NCBI GenBank assembly: GCA_000153445.1
Contig: CH672400.1
Coordinates: forward strand, 219,961-263,446
Reading direction: 5' to 3'
DNA from: a gamma proteobacterium HTCC2207
GTDB taxonomy: Bacteria > Pseudomonadota > Gammaproteobacteria > Pseudomonadales > Porticoccaceae
Length of the DNA: 43,486 bases
Positions 17,356 to 25,967 of the stretch are shown here, one piece after another. The notes under the pieces were generated by a model, which had not been told where the DNA came from, searched no databases, and saw only the letters and a program-made list of their open reading frames with translations. The position numbers were made by a program, and so were the translations under genes. Every line of letters begins with the position of its first letter. Within the stretch, counting starts at the first letter, position 1.

Positions 17356-18195
17356 CTATACGGTGCTAGTCGCACATTCCCAAGCGTGCATCGTATGCTT
17401 GCGCGTGACTCCCCATCGGTAATCCCCAACATGTCCCTCCGGATCTACCGCCCTGTGGCTTGGAATAAAGAATGCGATAGGATTGCTGGTTATGGCGTTG
17501 TGAGTGGCTAGGGTGGATTTGCGTCGACCCACAGCTTTAGCAATGGCAATGTGATCAGTCAGTGTGCCAGGGTCTGTTGCCAGCAGGATGCGCCAGACAT
17601 TGGTGTGGGTGGGCAGGGCAAATAGATGTAGGTTTAATGTTTTGTCGATGGGCTTATTGCGGGAAAAAATTGATTCAAAAACCGCTATGGGTTCAGGCTC
17701 TGTACGCAGTAGTTTCGCTTCCGGCAAGAGTCGTTGTAGATTACTGACAAAGGCTATTAGTGGCAGTCCGTTACTGAACGTCACCTGGCAAATTCCCCTG
17801 GGCGTCTGCGCTACAAACATCTCGCCAAAGGGGCTGTCGTGAACACTGTATTGAATGGTCAAATCGTAGCCGGGGCCACTTTTGTAAAAGCTCGGCAGCC
17901 ATCCCTCTATCTGAACTCTATGGCCGAAGGTGGTCAAGCCACCAATCAAACCAGATTGACTTTTAACTTCCGGAAGCGGTTTAGCCGCCGCGAGTAACTT
18001 TTGAGCGCGCTGATGATTAATAGTCTGTAGATAGGTCTTGGGTGAAATCTGACACCAGCGCGTGAATAGGCGCTTAATGTCAAAGACGCTAGTATCTAGA
18101 TGTTCGGCAACCTCATCTAGGGTTGGCTGCTGCTCGGGTTGGGTCGCAATAAATTTAATTGCGTCAGCGATGCGTTGGTAGTCAGGGCTAGTCAT
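17356..18195 (-). CDS. AraC-type HTH fused to an alkyltransferase domain lacking the acceptor cysteine
   Basis: A 279-residue protein laid out like the regulatory half of Ada. Residues about 5-80 are an AraC-family helix-turn-helix (DEVAEHLDTSVFDIKRLFTRWCQISPKTYLQ), and residues about 110-275 an O6-alkylguanine-DNA alkyltransferase-like domain (SPFGEMFVAQTPRGICQVTF, VWRILLATDPGTLTDHIAIAKAVG). The acceptor motif PCHRV reads PSHRAV: the methyl-accepting Cys is Ser246, encoded AGC. The loop before it is also longer than usual (GRRKSTLATHNAITSNPIAFF). Family knowledge predicts that this domain cannot do suicide transfer and may only bind DNA, as in alkyltransferase-like proteins. The N-terminal zinc/Cys domain of Ada is absent. 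It lies 43 bases after the APC permease gene on the same strand. Confidence 0.88.
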   Translation of the reverse strand: MTSPDYQRIADAIKFIATQPEQQPTLDEVAEHLDTSVFDIKRLFTRWCQISPKTYLQTINHQRAQKLLAAAKPLPEVKSQSGLIGGLTTFGHRVQIEGWLPSFYKSGPGYDLTIQYSVHDSPFGEMFVAQTPRGICQVTFSNGLPLIAFVSNLQRLLPEAKLLRTEPEPIAVFESIFSRNKPIDKTLNLHLFALPTHTNVWRILLATDPGTLTDHIAIAKAVGRRKSTLATHNAITSNPIAFFIPSHRAVDPEGHVGDYRWGVTRKHTMHAWECATSTV

Positions 18196-18238
18196 TTATG
18201 GAGTGTAGACTAGCCAAGCCTGGCTGCCAGAGAATTTA

Positions 18239-19525
18239 CTATTTATTCGCCGATAGGGTGTAGAGCAGGCCACCAACCGCAATCATGGCAACGCCAATCC
18301 CGCCTTCGATGGGTCTTGAAATAAGTACATAGGCCAGTGTCCAGACTGTTACGCTGAGATAGATGATCGGTGCAAAAGGATAGCCGAAGGTCTTATAGGC
18401 CCCCTTAATATTGAGTTTTTTCCAGCGCATCACAAACACCCCAAGCACAGCAAATAGGGTGTTGACGCCAAGTACAAAACTGGAGAAAACCAGCACCGAT
18501 TCAAAGGTCGCACTGAGGATAAAGATCACTGCTAGCATGCCCTGGAACACAATGGCAGTCATAGGTACGCCATGGCTGTTGCAGCGTGAGAGTCTTGAAA
18601 ATACCGTAAAGTCTTCGCCTATCACCTGCAGTACTCTTGGGCCTGCCATGGTCATAGCGCTGACGGTAGAGATTAGCAGTAATGCTAAAACAAGGCCCAT
18701 GGCTTTTCCCGCAGTCTCGCCTAGAGCATGGTCAGCAACGATTACGCCCACTTCCAGCTTGCCCTCTAAAATAGCCATGGGTGCTGCGCTCAAAAAGGTA
18801 AAGTTTAATAGCAGATAGAGCATCATCACCAAACCGGTGCCGACAAATAATACGACGGGCAGGTTGCGCTGAGGGTTGTCCAGCTCGCTGGTCAGGTAAG
18901 TGGCAGCGTTCCAGCCGGTGTAGGCGTAATTGACATAGATCAGTGCTACGGCAAAGGCGCCGCTAAATAACAGTGTGCTGTCGCCGGTCTGTGGAGCGAA
19001 GCTTATTGCCGACTGAGGAGCATCGCCCCAGATAAAAATCGTCGCGCAGAACAAGAGGATTAACAGAACTTTGAGTGCGGTAAACAGTTGTTGCACAGCG
19101 CTGCTGGTTTGTCGCGAGCGACAGTGAAGTAGGGTTAAAAGAACTACCAGAGAGACAGCCGACCAGCGTGGCGAGATAGCGGGGAACACCGCAGATAAAT
19201 AGGCGCCAAAAGTCATGGCCGCCAGTGCCACCGGCGCAGCAAAGCCCACAGTGGCCGAGACCCAGCCTGAGATGAATCCAGCGGCTGGGTGATAGAGTCG
19301 CGAGAGAAAATTATATTCCCCACCTGAGCGCGGTAGGTTAGCGCCTAGCTCAGCATAGGTAAGAGCGCCACAGAGGGCGGTTAGGCCGCCGATAAGCCAG
19401 AGCATCATCAACACAAAAAACGATTGGATACCCAGCAGCTGAAAGCCGAGGCTGGTGAATACGCCAGTGCCAATCATATTGGCAACCACCACCGAGATAC
19501 CTGTGGTTCTAGAGAATGTATTCAT
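18239..19525 (-). CDS. APC superfamily amino acid permease
   Basis: A 428-residue inner-membrane transporter with about 12 hydrophobic segments. The first helix carries the substrate-binding break GTGVFTSLG and the region TYAELGANLPRSGGEYNFLSRLYHP is the conserved helix 2-3 loop of the amino acid-polyamine-organocation superfamily. Length is typical. The substrate (amino acid or amine) cannot be deduced. It is divergent from DUF4345 across 185 bases and followed by the AraC-alkyltransferase gene on the same strand, possibly co-transcribed. Confidence 0.92.
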   Translation of the reverse strand: MNTFSRTTGISVVVANMIGTGVFTSLGFQLLGIQSFFVLMMLWLIGGLTALCGALTYAELGANLPRSGGEYNFLSRLYHPAAGFISGWVSATVGFAAPVALAAMTFGAYLSAVFPAISPRWSAVSLVVLLTLLHCRSRQTSSAVQQLFTALKVLLILLFCATIFIWGDAPQSAISFAPQTGDSTLLFSGAFAVALIYVNYAYTGWNAATYLTSELDNPQRNLPVVLFVGTGLVMMLYLLLNFTFLSAAPMAILEGKLEVGVIVADHALGETAGKAMGLVLALLLISTVSAMTMAGPRVLQVIGEDFTVFSRLSRCNSHGVPMTAIVFQGMLAVIFILSATFESVLVFSSFVLGVNTLFAVLGVFVMRWKKLNIKGAYKTFGYPFAPIIYLSVTVWTLAYVLISRPIEGGIGVAMIAVGGLLYTLSANK

Positions 19526-19710
19526 GGTTATGGGTTTACCAGGCTAATAAGACGTTGTTTTTTGTTTACTCTACAGCAGCTCTGCGCCTATCGCATTAAA
19601 TACTCTTAGGTCACAAAAATGACACAGAGGATAATAGGTAGTACCTTACACTCATCGCACTTGAAGCTTTTAAAAAAATAACAAAAACAATTAAAAAAGA
19701 GAGTCTCAAA

Positions 19711-20100
19711 ATGGAAAAGAGTCTGCGTATTGCGGCGGCATTTATTGGCATCAGCATGCTGATTGGCGCTATTGGATTTATGTTTTCACCAGAAGCAATG
19801 GAGGCCCAGTTTTCTGTGGTTGCCAGTCGTGTTGATGGCATGGGAACCCTGCGCGGCGATCTTGGAGGCTTTTTCCTCGCCCTGTCTATTTTTACACTCT
19901 ATGGTTCGCGCCCCGGTAAAAGCGCTTGGCTGGCTGTGCCTGTCGTGTTTTTACTCGCGGTGCTATTAGGTCGCACGGTGCACATCTTGATTGACGGCCT
20001 TTCGCAGCCAGCGATTCGCTCAACCTTGATAGAAATCGTTGCTATTGCCTTGCTCGAAGCGGCCCGGCGTAAACTTGGTACTAGTAACGAGGAGAATTAA
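19711..20100 (+). CDS. DUF4345-like membrane protein
   Basis: A 129-residue protein with four hydrophobic segments (about residues 7-27, 45-65, 70-90 and 95-115) and conserved-looking turns FSPEAMEAQF and GTLRGDLGGFF that match small DUF4345-type membrane proteins. Function unknown. It lies two bases before the DUF3604 gene, with a purine-rich leader (AAAGAGAG) as ribosome binding site, and is probably the first gene of a four-gene cluster. Confidence 0.75.
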   Translation: MEKSLRIAAAFIGISMLIGAIGFMFSPEAMEAQFSVVASRVDGMGTLRGDLGGFFLALSIFTLYGSRPGKSAWLAVPVVFLLAVLLGRTVHILIDGLSQPAIRSTLIEIVAIALLEAARRKLGTSNEEN

Positions 20101-20102
20101 TC

Positions 20103-22001
20103 ATGGTTATGCATAAACTACTGCTTTCAACAATGCTTTTCTCTGCTGCTAGTCTGTCTTTTTCAGAAGATGGGAGCGCAACTGAAACAGTAACTCAGGT
20201 ATATTTTGGTGACACCCATTTACATACCTCTTATTCTTTTGATGCCTTTCTCAATAATAACCATAGTGCCGATCCGGACACGGCCTATCGCTGGGCCAAG
20301 GGTCAGCCGGTTATTCATCCGTATAATCGTGCGCGTGTGCAGATTCAAACTCCTTTAGACTTTCTTGTGGTGAGTGACCATGCGGAAATGCTCGGTGTGA
20401 TGAAAGCGGTGCGTAACGACAGTGATCTATTTGGTAAGCTGGGTTTGTGGGATAGCTTCAAGCGTTGGTCCGCCATGCGTCAGATGAATGATGCTATTGA
20501 TACTGACACTGGATTGGCATTTTTTGGGCGTTTCTTACCCGTTGCTGCGCAGGGGGAGGGCCATATTGATCCGGTGGCGGACCCCAGCAATAATATTAGT
20601 GATGTAGCCATCTTTGGTGATACTACCGAGGTGAGCTCAGCTGCATGGAATGATATTGTGAACTCTGCTGATCGGCACAATGATCCTGGCACCTTTACCA
20701 GTCTGGTTGGCTGGGAGTGGAGTTCAATTCCCACTGGCGCTAATTTACACCGTATTGTTATCAGTCCAGACGGCGCCGATAAGAGCAGTCAATATCTGCC
20801 TTTTGGTTCCGATCAAAGTCAGTACCCAGAAGATTTGTGGCAGTGGTTGGGCGAGACCCAAGAGCGCACTGGGGCGAGGTTTTTAGCGATCCCCCACAAT
20901 TCGAATATTTCTAAAGGCTATATGTTCGATACCACCACATTGCGAGGCGAAGAGATCACCGCGGACTATGCTACTCGCCGTATGGCTTGGGAGCCAGTTG
21001 CCGAAATTACCCAGATCAAAGGCGATAGTGAAACCCTCAGCGAGCTCTCACCTAATGATGAGTTTGCCGACTTCGAAACCTATGAGCACTACATTCAGAA
21101 CGGCGCCGTAGACTATGTCGCCACCGCCGCGGACTATATTCGTCCGGCACTTAAAAGAGGGCTTTCGATCGAGCAGAAGGTTGGCGTCAACCCCTACAAG
21201 TTTGGCCTGATAGGTTCGACCGATTCGCACTCCGGTCTGTCTTCCTCCGAGGAAAATAATTTCTGGGGCAAAATGGCCACAGATTCGACGCCAGAAACTA
21301 AATCTCGTGCTGGCGCAGATCCAGATGCTAGGGATGGTTGGAATATGTCTGCCTCTGGCGTAGCCGCTGTCTGGGCTGTCGAAAATACTCGGGAAGCTAT
21401 CTATGCTGCGTTTAAGCGCAAAGAAGTGTATGCCACCAGTGGGCCGCGTATGCGCGTGCAGCTTTTTGCCGGCTGGGACTTTCCCGCTGGCGCTGCAGAA
21501 GCCGATGATTTCGCCGCCATTGGCTACAGCCATGGTGTGCCTATGGGCAGCGACTTAGCTGCCACAGATGGGGCTGATCAAGCGCCAAGTTTTTTACTGC
21601 GGGCTGTAAAAGATCCATTGGAAGCCAACCTAGATCGCGCTCAAATTGTTAAGGGATGGGTTGATGCCAGCGGCGTCGAGCATGAGCAAATCTATAATGT
21701 CGCCTGGTCTGGTGAGCGTGAGTTGGATGCAGATGGGCGTTTACCGTCAGTGGGCAATACGGTTGATCTGGAATTGGTACGCTACAGCAATAGCATTGGT
21801 CAGGCAGAGTTTGCCGTGCACTGGACGGATCCCGATTTTAACCCTCAGCACTCGGCGTTTTATTATGCCCGTGTATTGCAGATTCCAACGCCGCGCAATG
21901 CGCTGTTTGATGCTCATGCCCTAGGGATTGATGAGCCACCTAAAGGTCCAAAAACCATTCAAGAGCGTGCCTATACTTCGCCGATTTGGTACCAGCCTTA
22001 A
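20103..22001 (+). CDS. DUF3604 family exported protein
   Basis: A 632-residue protein with an N-terminal signal peptide (about residues 1-20) and a large DUF3604 domain. Several His/Asp clusters resemble the metal-binding sites of PHP-type phosphoesterases: GDTHLHTSYS, VVSDHAEMLG, IPHNSN and STDSHSGLS. The C-terminal part is beta-rich. GAGGAG lies just before the ATG; a second in-frame ATG is two codons later. The family is widespread in marine bacteria but its reaction is unknown; metal-dependent hydrolysis is inference from the motifs. Downstream are a parvulin-type isomerase and a HupE/UreJ-like membrane protein, which suggests an exported, possibly metal-dependent system. Confidence 0.88.
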   Translation: MVMHKLLLSTMLFSAASLSFSEDGSATETVTQVYFGDTHLHTSYSFDAFLNNNHSADPDTAYRWAKGQPVIHPYNRARVQIQTPLDFLVVSDHAEMLGVMKAVRNDSDLFGKLGLWDSFKRWSAMRQMNDAIDTDTGLAFFGRFLPVAAQGEGHIDPVADPSNNISDVAIFGDTTEVSSAAWNDIVNSADRHNDPGTFTSLVGWEWSSIPTGANLHRIVISPDGADKSSQYLPFGSDQSQYPEDLWQWLGETQERTGARFLAIPHNSNISKGYMFDTTTLRGEEITADYATRRMAWEPVAEITQIKGDSETLSELSPNDEFADFETYEHYIQNGAVDYVATAADYIRPALKRGLSIEQKVGVNPYKFGLIGSTDSHSGLSSSEENNFWGKMATDSTPETKSRAGADPDARDGWNMSASGVAAVWAVENTREAIYAAFKRKEVYATSGPRMRVQLFAGWDFPAGAAEADDFAAIGYSHGVPMGSDLAATDGADQAPSFLLRAVKDPLEANLDRAQIVKGWVDASGVEHEQIYNVAWSGERELDADGRLPSVGNTVDLELVRYSNSIGQAEFAVHWTDPDFNPQHSAFYYARVLQIPTPRNALFDAHALGIDEPPKGPKTIQERAYTSPIWYQP

Positions 22002-22156
22002 TCGGACTGGTGCTTTCGGAGTTTTAACTTACACTTACGCTTTAGTTAAAAGGTTTCAGCTACGAGGGCGCAATCGCGTAGGTCTTCAGCGTTTGCGCCG
22101 TATTGCTTAAGTGTCGTTCAACTGATTGTCTCTCAGAGGTTTAATAACAGCCCACT

Positions 22157-23032
22157 ATGCGCAGCTTATTTAAAGAACCGTTGTTTCAATTTTTGTTTAT
22201 TGCGCTCTTGCTGCTGCTAGGAGAGCGGTTAATCAATGCCGATGACTACGCCTATGACCTATACCATATAGAAGTCGACGACGCAGTATTGCTGCAATTT
22301 ATGCAGCTGCGAGCAAAAACCTTTAAGCCCGAAGAGGCCCTTGAGGCCCTTGAGGCACTGAGCGCTGAAGATCGACAGCGTCTAGTGGATGACTATGCTC
22401 GGGAAGAGGCGCTGTTTCGTGATGCAATTGAACTCAATCTCGATAAAAACGACCAGATTATTCGCCGTCGCCTAATCCAAAAGATGGATTATCTGGCTCA
22501 GGGCTTTTACGACGAAGCTGAAGCCATAACCGAGGATGATCTGCGGGACTATTACACCGAGCGTCGGGAAGAGTACAAAAAGCCGGCTTCGGCTACCTTT
22601 ACCCACGTATTTGTCTCCAGTGAGCGTCATGGTGCTGAACAGGCTCAAGCCATTGCCACTGAATTGCAGCAGACGCTTAATGCCGAGGCCGTGCCCTTTG
22701 AGAATGCTCCCCGTTACGGTGAGCGCTTTCTTTATAACCGCAACTACGTCAATCGTGATGATGACGAGATTGGCAGCCACTTTGGTGATCAATTTGAGCA
22801 GCAATTGTTTTCTTTCGACATCAGCGAGCAGTGGCAGGGGCCAGTGCAATCGACTTATGGTTGGCATCTTGTGCTGTTAGTAAAAAACACTCCAGCTTAT
22901 ATTCCGCCCCTTGAAGAAATTGCTGCCAATGTGTTTGCCGATGCGCAGCGCCAGCAGCAACGGCAGGTGAAGCGTCAGGCCATCGATAAGTTAATGGCTA
23001 AGTATCGGATAAGCGATCGGAGCAGCCAGTAA
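22157..23032 (+). CDS. PpiC/SurA-type peptidyl-prolyl isomerase, membrane anchored
   Basis: A 291-residue protein with an N-terminal hydrophobic anchor (about residues 10-23), a helical region and a parvulin-type rotamase domain (about residues 145-255: SATFTHVFVSSERHG, then GSHFGDQFEQQLFSF and GPVQSTYGWHLVLLV). Expected to help fold exported proteins in the periplasm. A 9-base unit GAGGCCCTT is repeated in tandem at 22334-22360, coding for EALEALEAL. Its stop overlaps the next start (TAATG), so it is coupled to the HupE-like gene. A dedicated folding role for the DUF3604 or HupE-like protein is plausible but unproven. Confidence 0.88.
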   Translation: MRSLFKEPLFQFLFIALLLLLGERLINADDYAYDLYHIEVDDAVLLQFMQLRAKTFKPEEALEALEALSAEDRQRLVDDYAREEALFRDAIELNLDKNDQIIRRRLIQKMDYLAQGFYDEAEAITEDDLRDYYTERREEYKKPASATFTHVFVSSERHGAEQAQAIATELQQTLNAEAVPFENAPRYGERFLYNRNYVNRDDDEIGSHFGDQFEQQLFSFDISEQWQGPVQSTYGWHLVLLVKNTPAYIPPLEEIAANVFADAQRQQQRQVKRQAIDKLMAKYRISDRSSQ

Positions 23033-24060
23033 TGCTGGCAAGCATGATGCGAAGGTTGCTGTTATTACTCTCGGTAAGCCTATTACTCCTGAGTGTTACC
23101 ATCGGGGCTGATGAAGCGCGTCCAGTCTATGTTGAAGTCACCCAGATGAGTGACTCTGAGTATTTGCTCAAATGGAAGATTCCGCCCGTCATGTCTCAGG
23201 GTCAGGAGCCTGCTATCGAATTGCGGCAGAGCAATTGTCGTATTAATAAAGGTGCGGTTGCTGGCAAGCCCGCCGGTTTGGTGGGTCGCAAGCTCTATCG
23301 CTGCGACAGCAATACCCAGGCTGACTATCAGATTGAATTGATTTATCCCAATAGCAATCCTGCGCTGACTTCATTAATTGTTTTTAAGCCTCTGTCTGGT
23401 GACCCGGTTCAGGTTTTTTCCGGCCCCGAGGAGACGCTGGTGACTCTGTCTCTGGTGACGTCTCCTGCCGCAGTCGCCAAGCAGTACACAGTGGCGGGTA
23501 TAGAGCATATTTTGATAGGCACTGATCATCTCCTATTTGTGCTCTGCCTAATGATGATTGCTGGGAGTTTTAAGCGTTTGGTGCTGACGGTGACCGGATT
23601 TACTGTGGCTCATTCAATCACCCTAAGCCTCGCAACCTTGGATATTTTTCGTCTGCCGACGGAGTTGGTGGAACTGCTAATTGCACTGAGTATTTTGCTT
23701 CTGGCCGCAGAGATTGTGAAGCATCGCGCTGGGGGTGCTAAAGACAGTTTTACCTGGCGGTACCCGGTGAGCGTCTCCGCGGTATTTGGTTTGCTGCATG
23801 GGTTTGGTTTTGCAGTGGTGCTGCAAGAGTTGGGTCTGCCGTCGGCGATGAAGGTTCAGGCGCTGCTGTTCTTTAATATTGGTGTCGAGCTGGGGCAGCT
23901 GGCTTTTATCGTGATGGTGTCAATTGTTGTGCTGATTGTCAGGCACTGGATGGTTACGCAGGCCCGTCATCAGGATCGACTGACGCAGTGGGTGGTATAC
24001 AGTATTGGAGTCTGCAGCGCCTACTGGTTATTTGAACGCAGCGCGCTGCTCTTTATGTGA
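23032..24060 (+). CDS. HupE/UreJ-like membrane protein
   Basis: A 342-residue protein with a signal peptide (about 1-25), a soluble N-terminal domain (about 26-150) and a membrane part of roughly six or seven helices resembling HupE/UreJ. The motif GIEHILIGTDHLLFV (H-x5-DH) and later histidines (VAHSITL, GLLHGFGFAVV) resemble the metal-binding positions of nickel/cobalt permeases. No hydrogenase or urease gene is in view, so the usual nickel role may not apply. Coupled to the upstream isomerase gene through TAATG. Last gene of the cluster, convergent with suhB. Confidence 0.85.
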   Translation: MLASMMRRLLLLLSVSLLLLSVTIGADEARPVYVEVTQMSDSEYLLKWKIPPVMSQGQEPAIELRQSNCRINKGAVAGKPAGLVGRKLYRCDSNTQADYQIELIYPNSNPALTSLIVFKPLSGDPVQVFSGPEETLVTLSLVTSPAAVAKQYTVAGIEHILIGTDHLLFVLCLMMIAGSFKRLVLTVTGFTVAHSITLSLATLDIFRLPTELVELLIALSILLLAAEIVKHRAGGAKDSFTWRYPVSVSAVFGLLHGFGFAVVLQELGLPSAMKVQALLFFNIGVELGQLAFIVMVSIVVLIVRHWMVTQARHQDRLTQWVVYSIGVCSAYWLFERSALLFM

Positions 24061-24106
24061 TTTTTTATGTAGCGATGTCAAAAGCCTTACCTGACCCAAG
24101 CTTGGC

Positions 24107-24910
24107 TTATTTTACTTTGCCAAGATTCTTGGAGATAACCTTGAGAGTGGGCTTAAACAGCTTGGGTGTACAGGCCACAATATGTCCGGTCTCCAAAAAC
24201 TTCTCGTCACCCTGAAAATCACTTACCATACCGCCAGCTTCGCGAACTAAAAGTGCACCAGCCGCTATATCCCAAGGTTTGAGATACATTTCCCAGTAGG
24301 CGTCCATACGACCAGCGGCAACATAGGCCAAATCCAGTGCTGCTGCACCCATACGGCGAATGCCGGAGGAGTTGTTGGCAAACTCGTGCATCGCCTTCAG
24401 ATAACCCTCCATATGATCGAAAGAGGGTGAGCTGAAAGGGATCCCTGTGGCGTAGAGCGCACCCACTTCACTGGCGCGACCCGAGACGCGAATGCGGCGG
24501 CCATTGAGTTTGGCGCCATCACCGCGGCTAGCTGTAAATTCTTCGTGTTTAAAAGGTTCGACGATCACCGCGTGTTCAAGCTTGCCTTTGATACGGCAGG
24601 CGATTGAGATTGCGACATGGGGTATGCCGCGAATAAAGTTAGTGGTGCCGTCTAATGGATCGATAATCCATTCCACATCACTGTCTGGATTGCCGCTGAC
24701 ACCGCTCTCTTCACAGATAAAGCGATGGTCTGGGTAAGCTTTTGAGATGTGGTAAATAATCGTCTCTTCGGAGCGTCTATCAACTTCCGTTACAAAGTCA
24801 TGGCGACCTTTCTCATCGACCTTCACTAGATCGAGATTGTCGGCCGATTTCACAATCATTTCGCCAGCACTGCGCGCAGCACGCAGGGCAATATTAACCA
24901 TAGGTTGCAT
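24107..24910 (-). CDS. suhB: Inositol-1-monophosphatase / SuhB
   Basis: A 267-residue Mg-dependent phosphatase of the inositol monophosphatase family; in E. coli SuhB also joins rRNA antitermination complexes. Metal and substrate motifs are visible: EESG (residues about 67-70), IDPLDGTTNF and, near the end, the WDIAAGALLVREAGG signature. The start at 24910 gives MQPMVNIALRAARSAGE, matching the family N-terminus; an open frame extends 46 codons upstream without family resemblance. The gene is divergent from trmJ, a pairing conserved in Pseudomonas. Confidence 0.96.
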   Translation of the reverse strand: MQPMVNIALRAARSAGEMIVKSADNLDLVKVDEKGRHDFVTEVDRRSEETIIYHISKAYPDHRFICEESGVSGNPDSDVEWIIDPLDGTTNFIRGIPHVAISIACRIKGKLEHAVIVEPFKHEEFTASRGDGAKLNGRRIRVSGRASEVGALYATGIPFSSPSFDHMEGYLKAMHEFANNSSGIRRMGAAALDLAYVAAGRMDAYWEMYLKPWDIAAGALLVREAGGMVSDFQGDEKFLETGHIVACTPKLFKPTLKVISKNLGKVK

Positions 24911-25071
24911 GTTAGATTTTCCAAGTGACTTAAAGAGCGCGCGCATTGTAACAGAACTAATGTGCCAGAGAAGACTGATTCTGCTACACTCGCCGCCGTT
25001 TTTTGATGCTCCAATGCTGGGCGTCATCGAAGGCCGCAACATGGCCACTTGAGAGTTATATGAGGTGAGTA

Positions 25072-25818
25072 GTGTCTATATCTGAGCGTCAGGCAAATAT
25101 CCGTATTGTGTTAGTTAATACGACCCATCCCGGTAATATTGGCGGCGCAGCGCGAGCCATGAAAAACATGGGCCTGGCGGAGCTCTATCTGGTTCAGCCG
25201 CGGGAATATCCGGCTCCGCGAGCTGTGTGGCGGGCTGCTGGAGCACGAGATGTGCTGGCTGGCGCGACCATTGTCGAGTCTGTGGATGAAGCTATAGCCG
25301 ACTGCGCTCTTGTGGTAGGTACCAGTGCTCGAGAACGACGCATTCCCTGGCCATTGCTGAATCCTCGAGAGTGCGGCGAGAAAATCTACAGTGAAGCCGC
25401 TGAGCATAAAACCGCATTGTTATTTGGTCGCGAAGACCGCGGTCTGACCAATGATGAACTGCAAAAGTGCCACTATCATGTGCATATTCCATCCAATCCC
25501 GACTATAGCTCGCTGAATCTGGCCACTGCTGTGCAGGTGCTGGCCTATGAAGTTCGCATGGCTAGCCTAGCCGACGATCAGGGTAATTTACCCTCACTCA
25601 GTGAGTGGGATCAGCCGCCAGTGACCGCCGGCGATCTGGAGTTCTTCCATGAGCACCTAGCCACCACCATGGCCGAACTGCAGTTCTATGACCCGGAAAA
25701 TCCCAAGCAGCTTTTAACCCGCATGCGTAGATTATTTAATCGCGTGCGCATGGATCAAATGGAAGTTTCCATACTTCGTGGTCTGTTGTCTGCGGTGCAG
25801 CGTAAGATCACTAAATGA
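25072..25818 (+). CDS. trmJ: tRNA (cytidine/uridine-32-2'-O)-methyltransferase TrmJ
   Basis: A 248-residue SPOUT-class methyltransferase that methylates the ribose at position 32 of the tRNA anticodon loop using S-adenosylmethionine. Visible: VLVNTTHPGNIGGAARAMKNMG at the start (motif 1, with catalytic Arg), LLFGREDRGLTNDEL (motif 2) and IPSNPDYSSLNLATAVQVLAYE (motif 3, knotted SAM site). Starts with GTG behind GAGGTGAG. In many gammaproteobacteria it precedes cysE and iscR; here iscR follows after 150 bases and cysE is absent. Confidence 0.95.
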   Translation: MSISERQANIRIVLVNTTHPGNIGGAARAMKNMGLAELYLVQPREYPAPRAVWRAAGARDVLAGATIVESVDEAIADCALVVGTSARERRIPWPLLNPRECGEKIYSEAAEHKTALLFGREDRGLTNDELQKCHYHVHIPSNPDYSSLNLATAVQVLAYEVRMASLADDQGNLPSLSEWDQPPVTAGDLEFFHEHLATTMAELQFYDPENPKQLLTRMRRLFNRVRMDQMEVSILRGLLSAVQRKITK

Positions 25819-25906
25819 CAGTCTATTGAAGAAAGTTAGCGTCATTTTAAGGTGTAGATTTCAGTGCTAAAAACCCTGCTTCAGAAGTCGGTTTTGGGCC
25901 ATTCGC

Positions 25907-25931
25907 TTACTTGACTAAATTAGTCAGGTAT
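25907..25931 (+). promoter_or_regulatory. IscR type 1 binding site upstream of iscR
   Basis: The 25-base site matches the E. coli type 1 consensus (ATASYYGACTRWWWYAGTCRRSTAT, from memory) at all positions but the first. The core is a palindrome, GACTAAATTAGTC. It overlaps the -35 element of the iscR promoter, so holo-IscR bound here should repress the operon, as known for E. coli. Confidence 0.75.
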
Positions 25932-25939
25932 TGGATAAT
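25911..25939 (+). promoter_or_regulatory. Sigma-70 promoter of the isc operon
   Basis: TTGACT (25911-25916) and GATAAT (25934-25939) are 17 bases apart, 29 bases before the iscR ATG. The -35 box lies inside the IscR site. Confidence 0.75.
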
Positions 25940-25967
25940 TCGGTTCTGGCTGAAATAGGTAGTATCG

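Noticed and set aside
22334..22360. 9-base tandem repeat in the isomerase gene as a regulatory repeat
   Set aside because: It is in frame and encodes a plain helical EAL repeat; it is treated as part of the coding sequence.
24911..25048. N-terminal extension of SuhB to 25048
   Set aside because: The extra 46 residues have no family counterpart and occupy the divergent promoter region; MQPMVNIALRAARSAGE is the family start.
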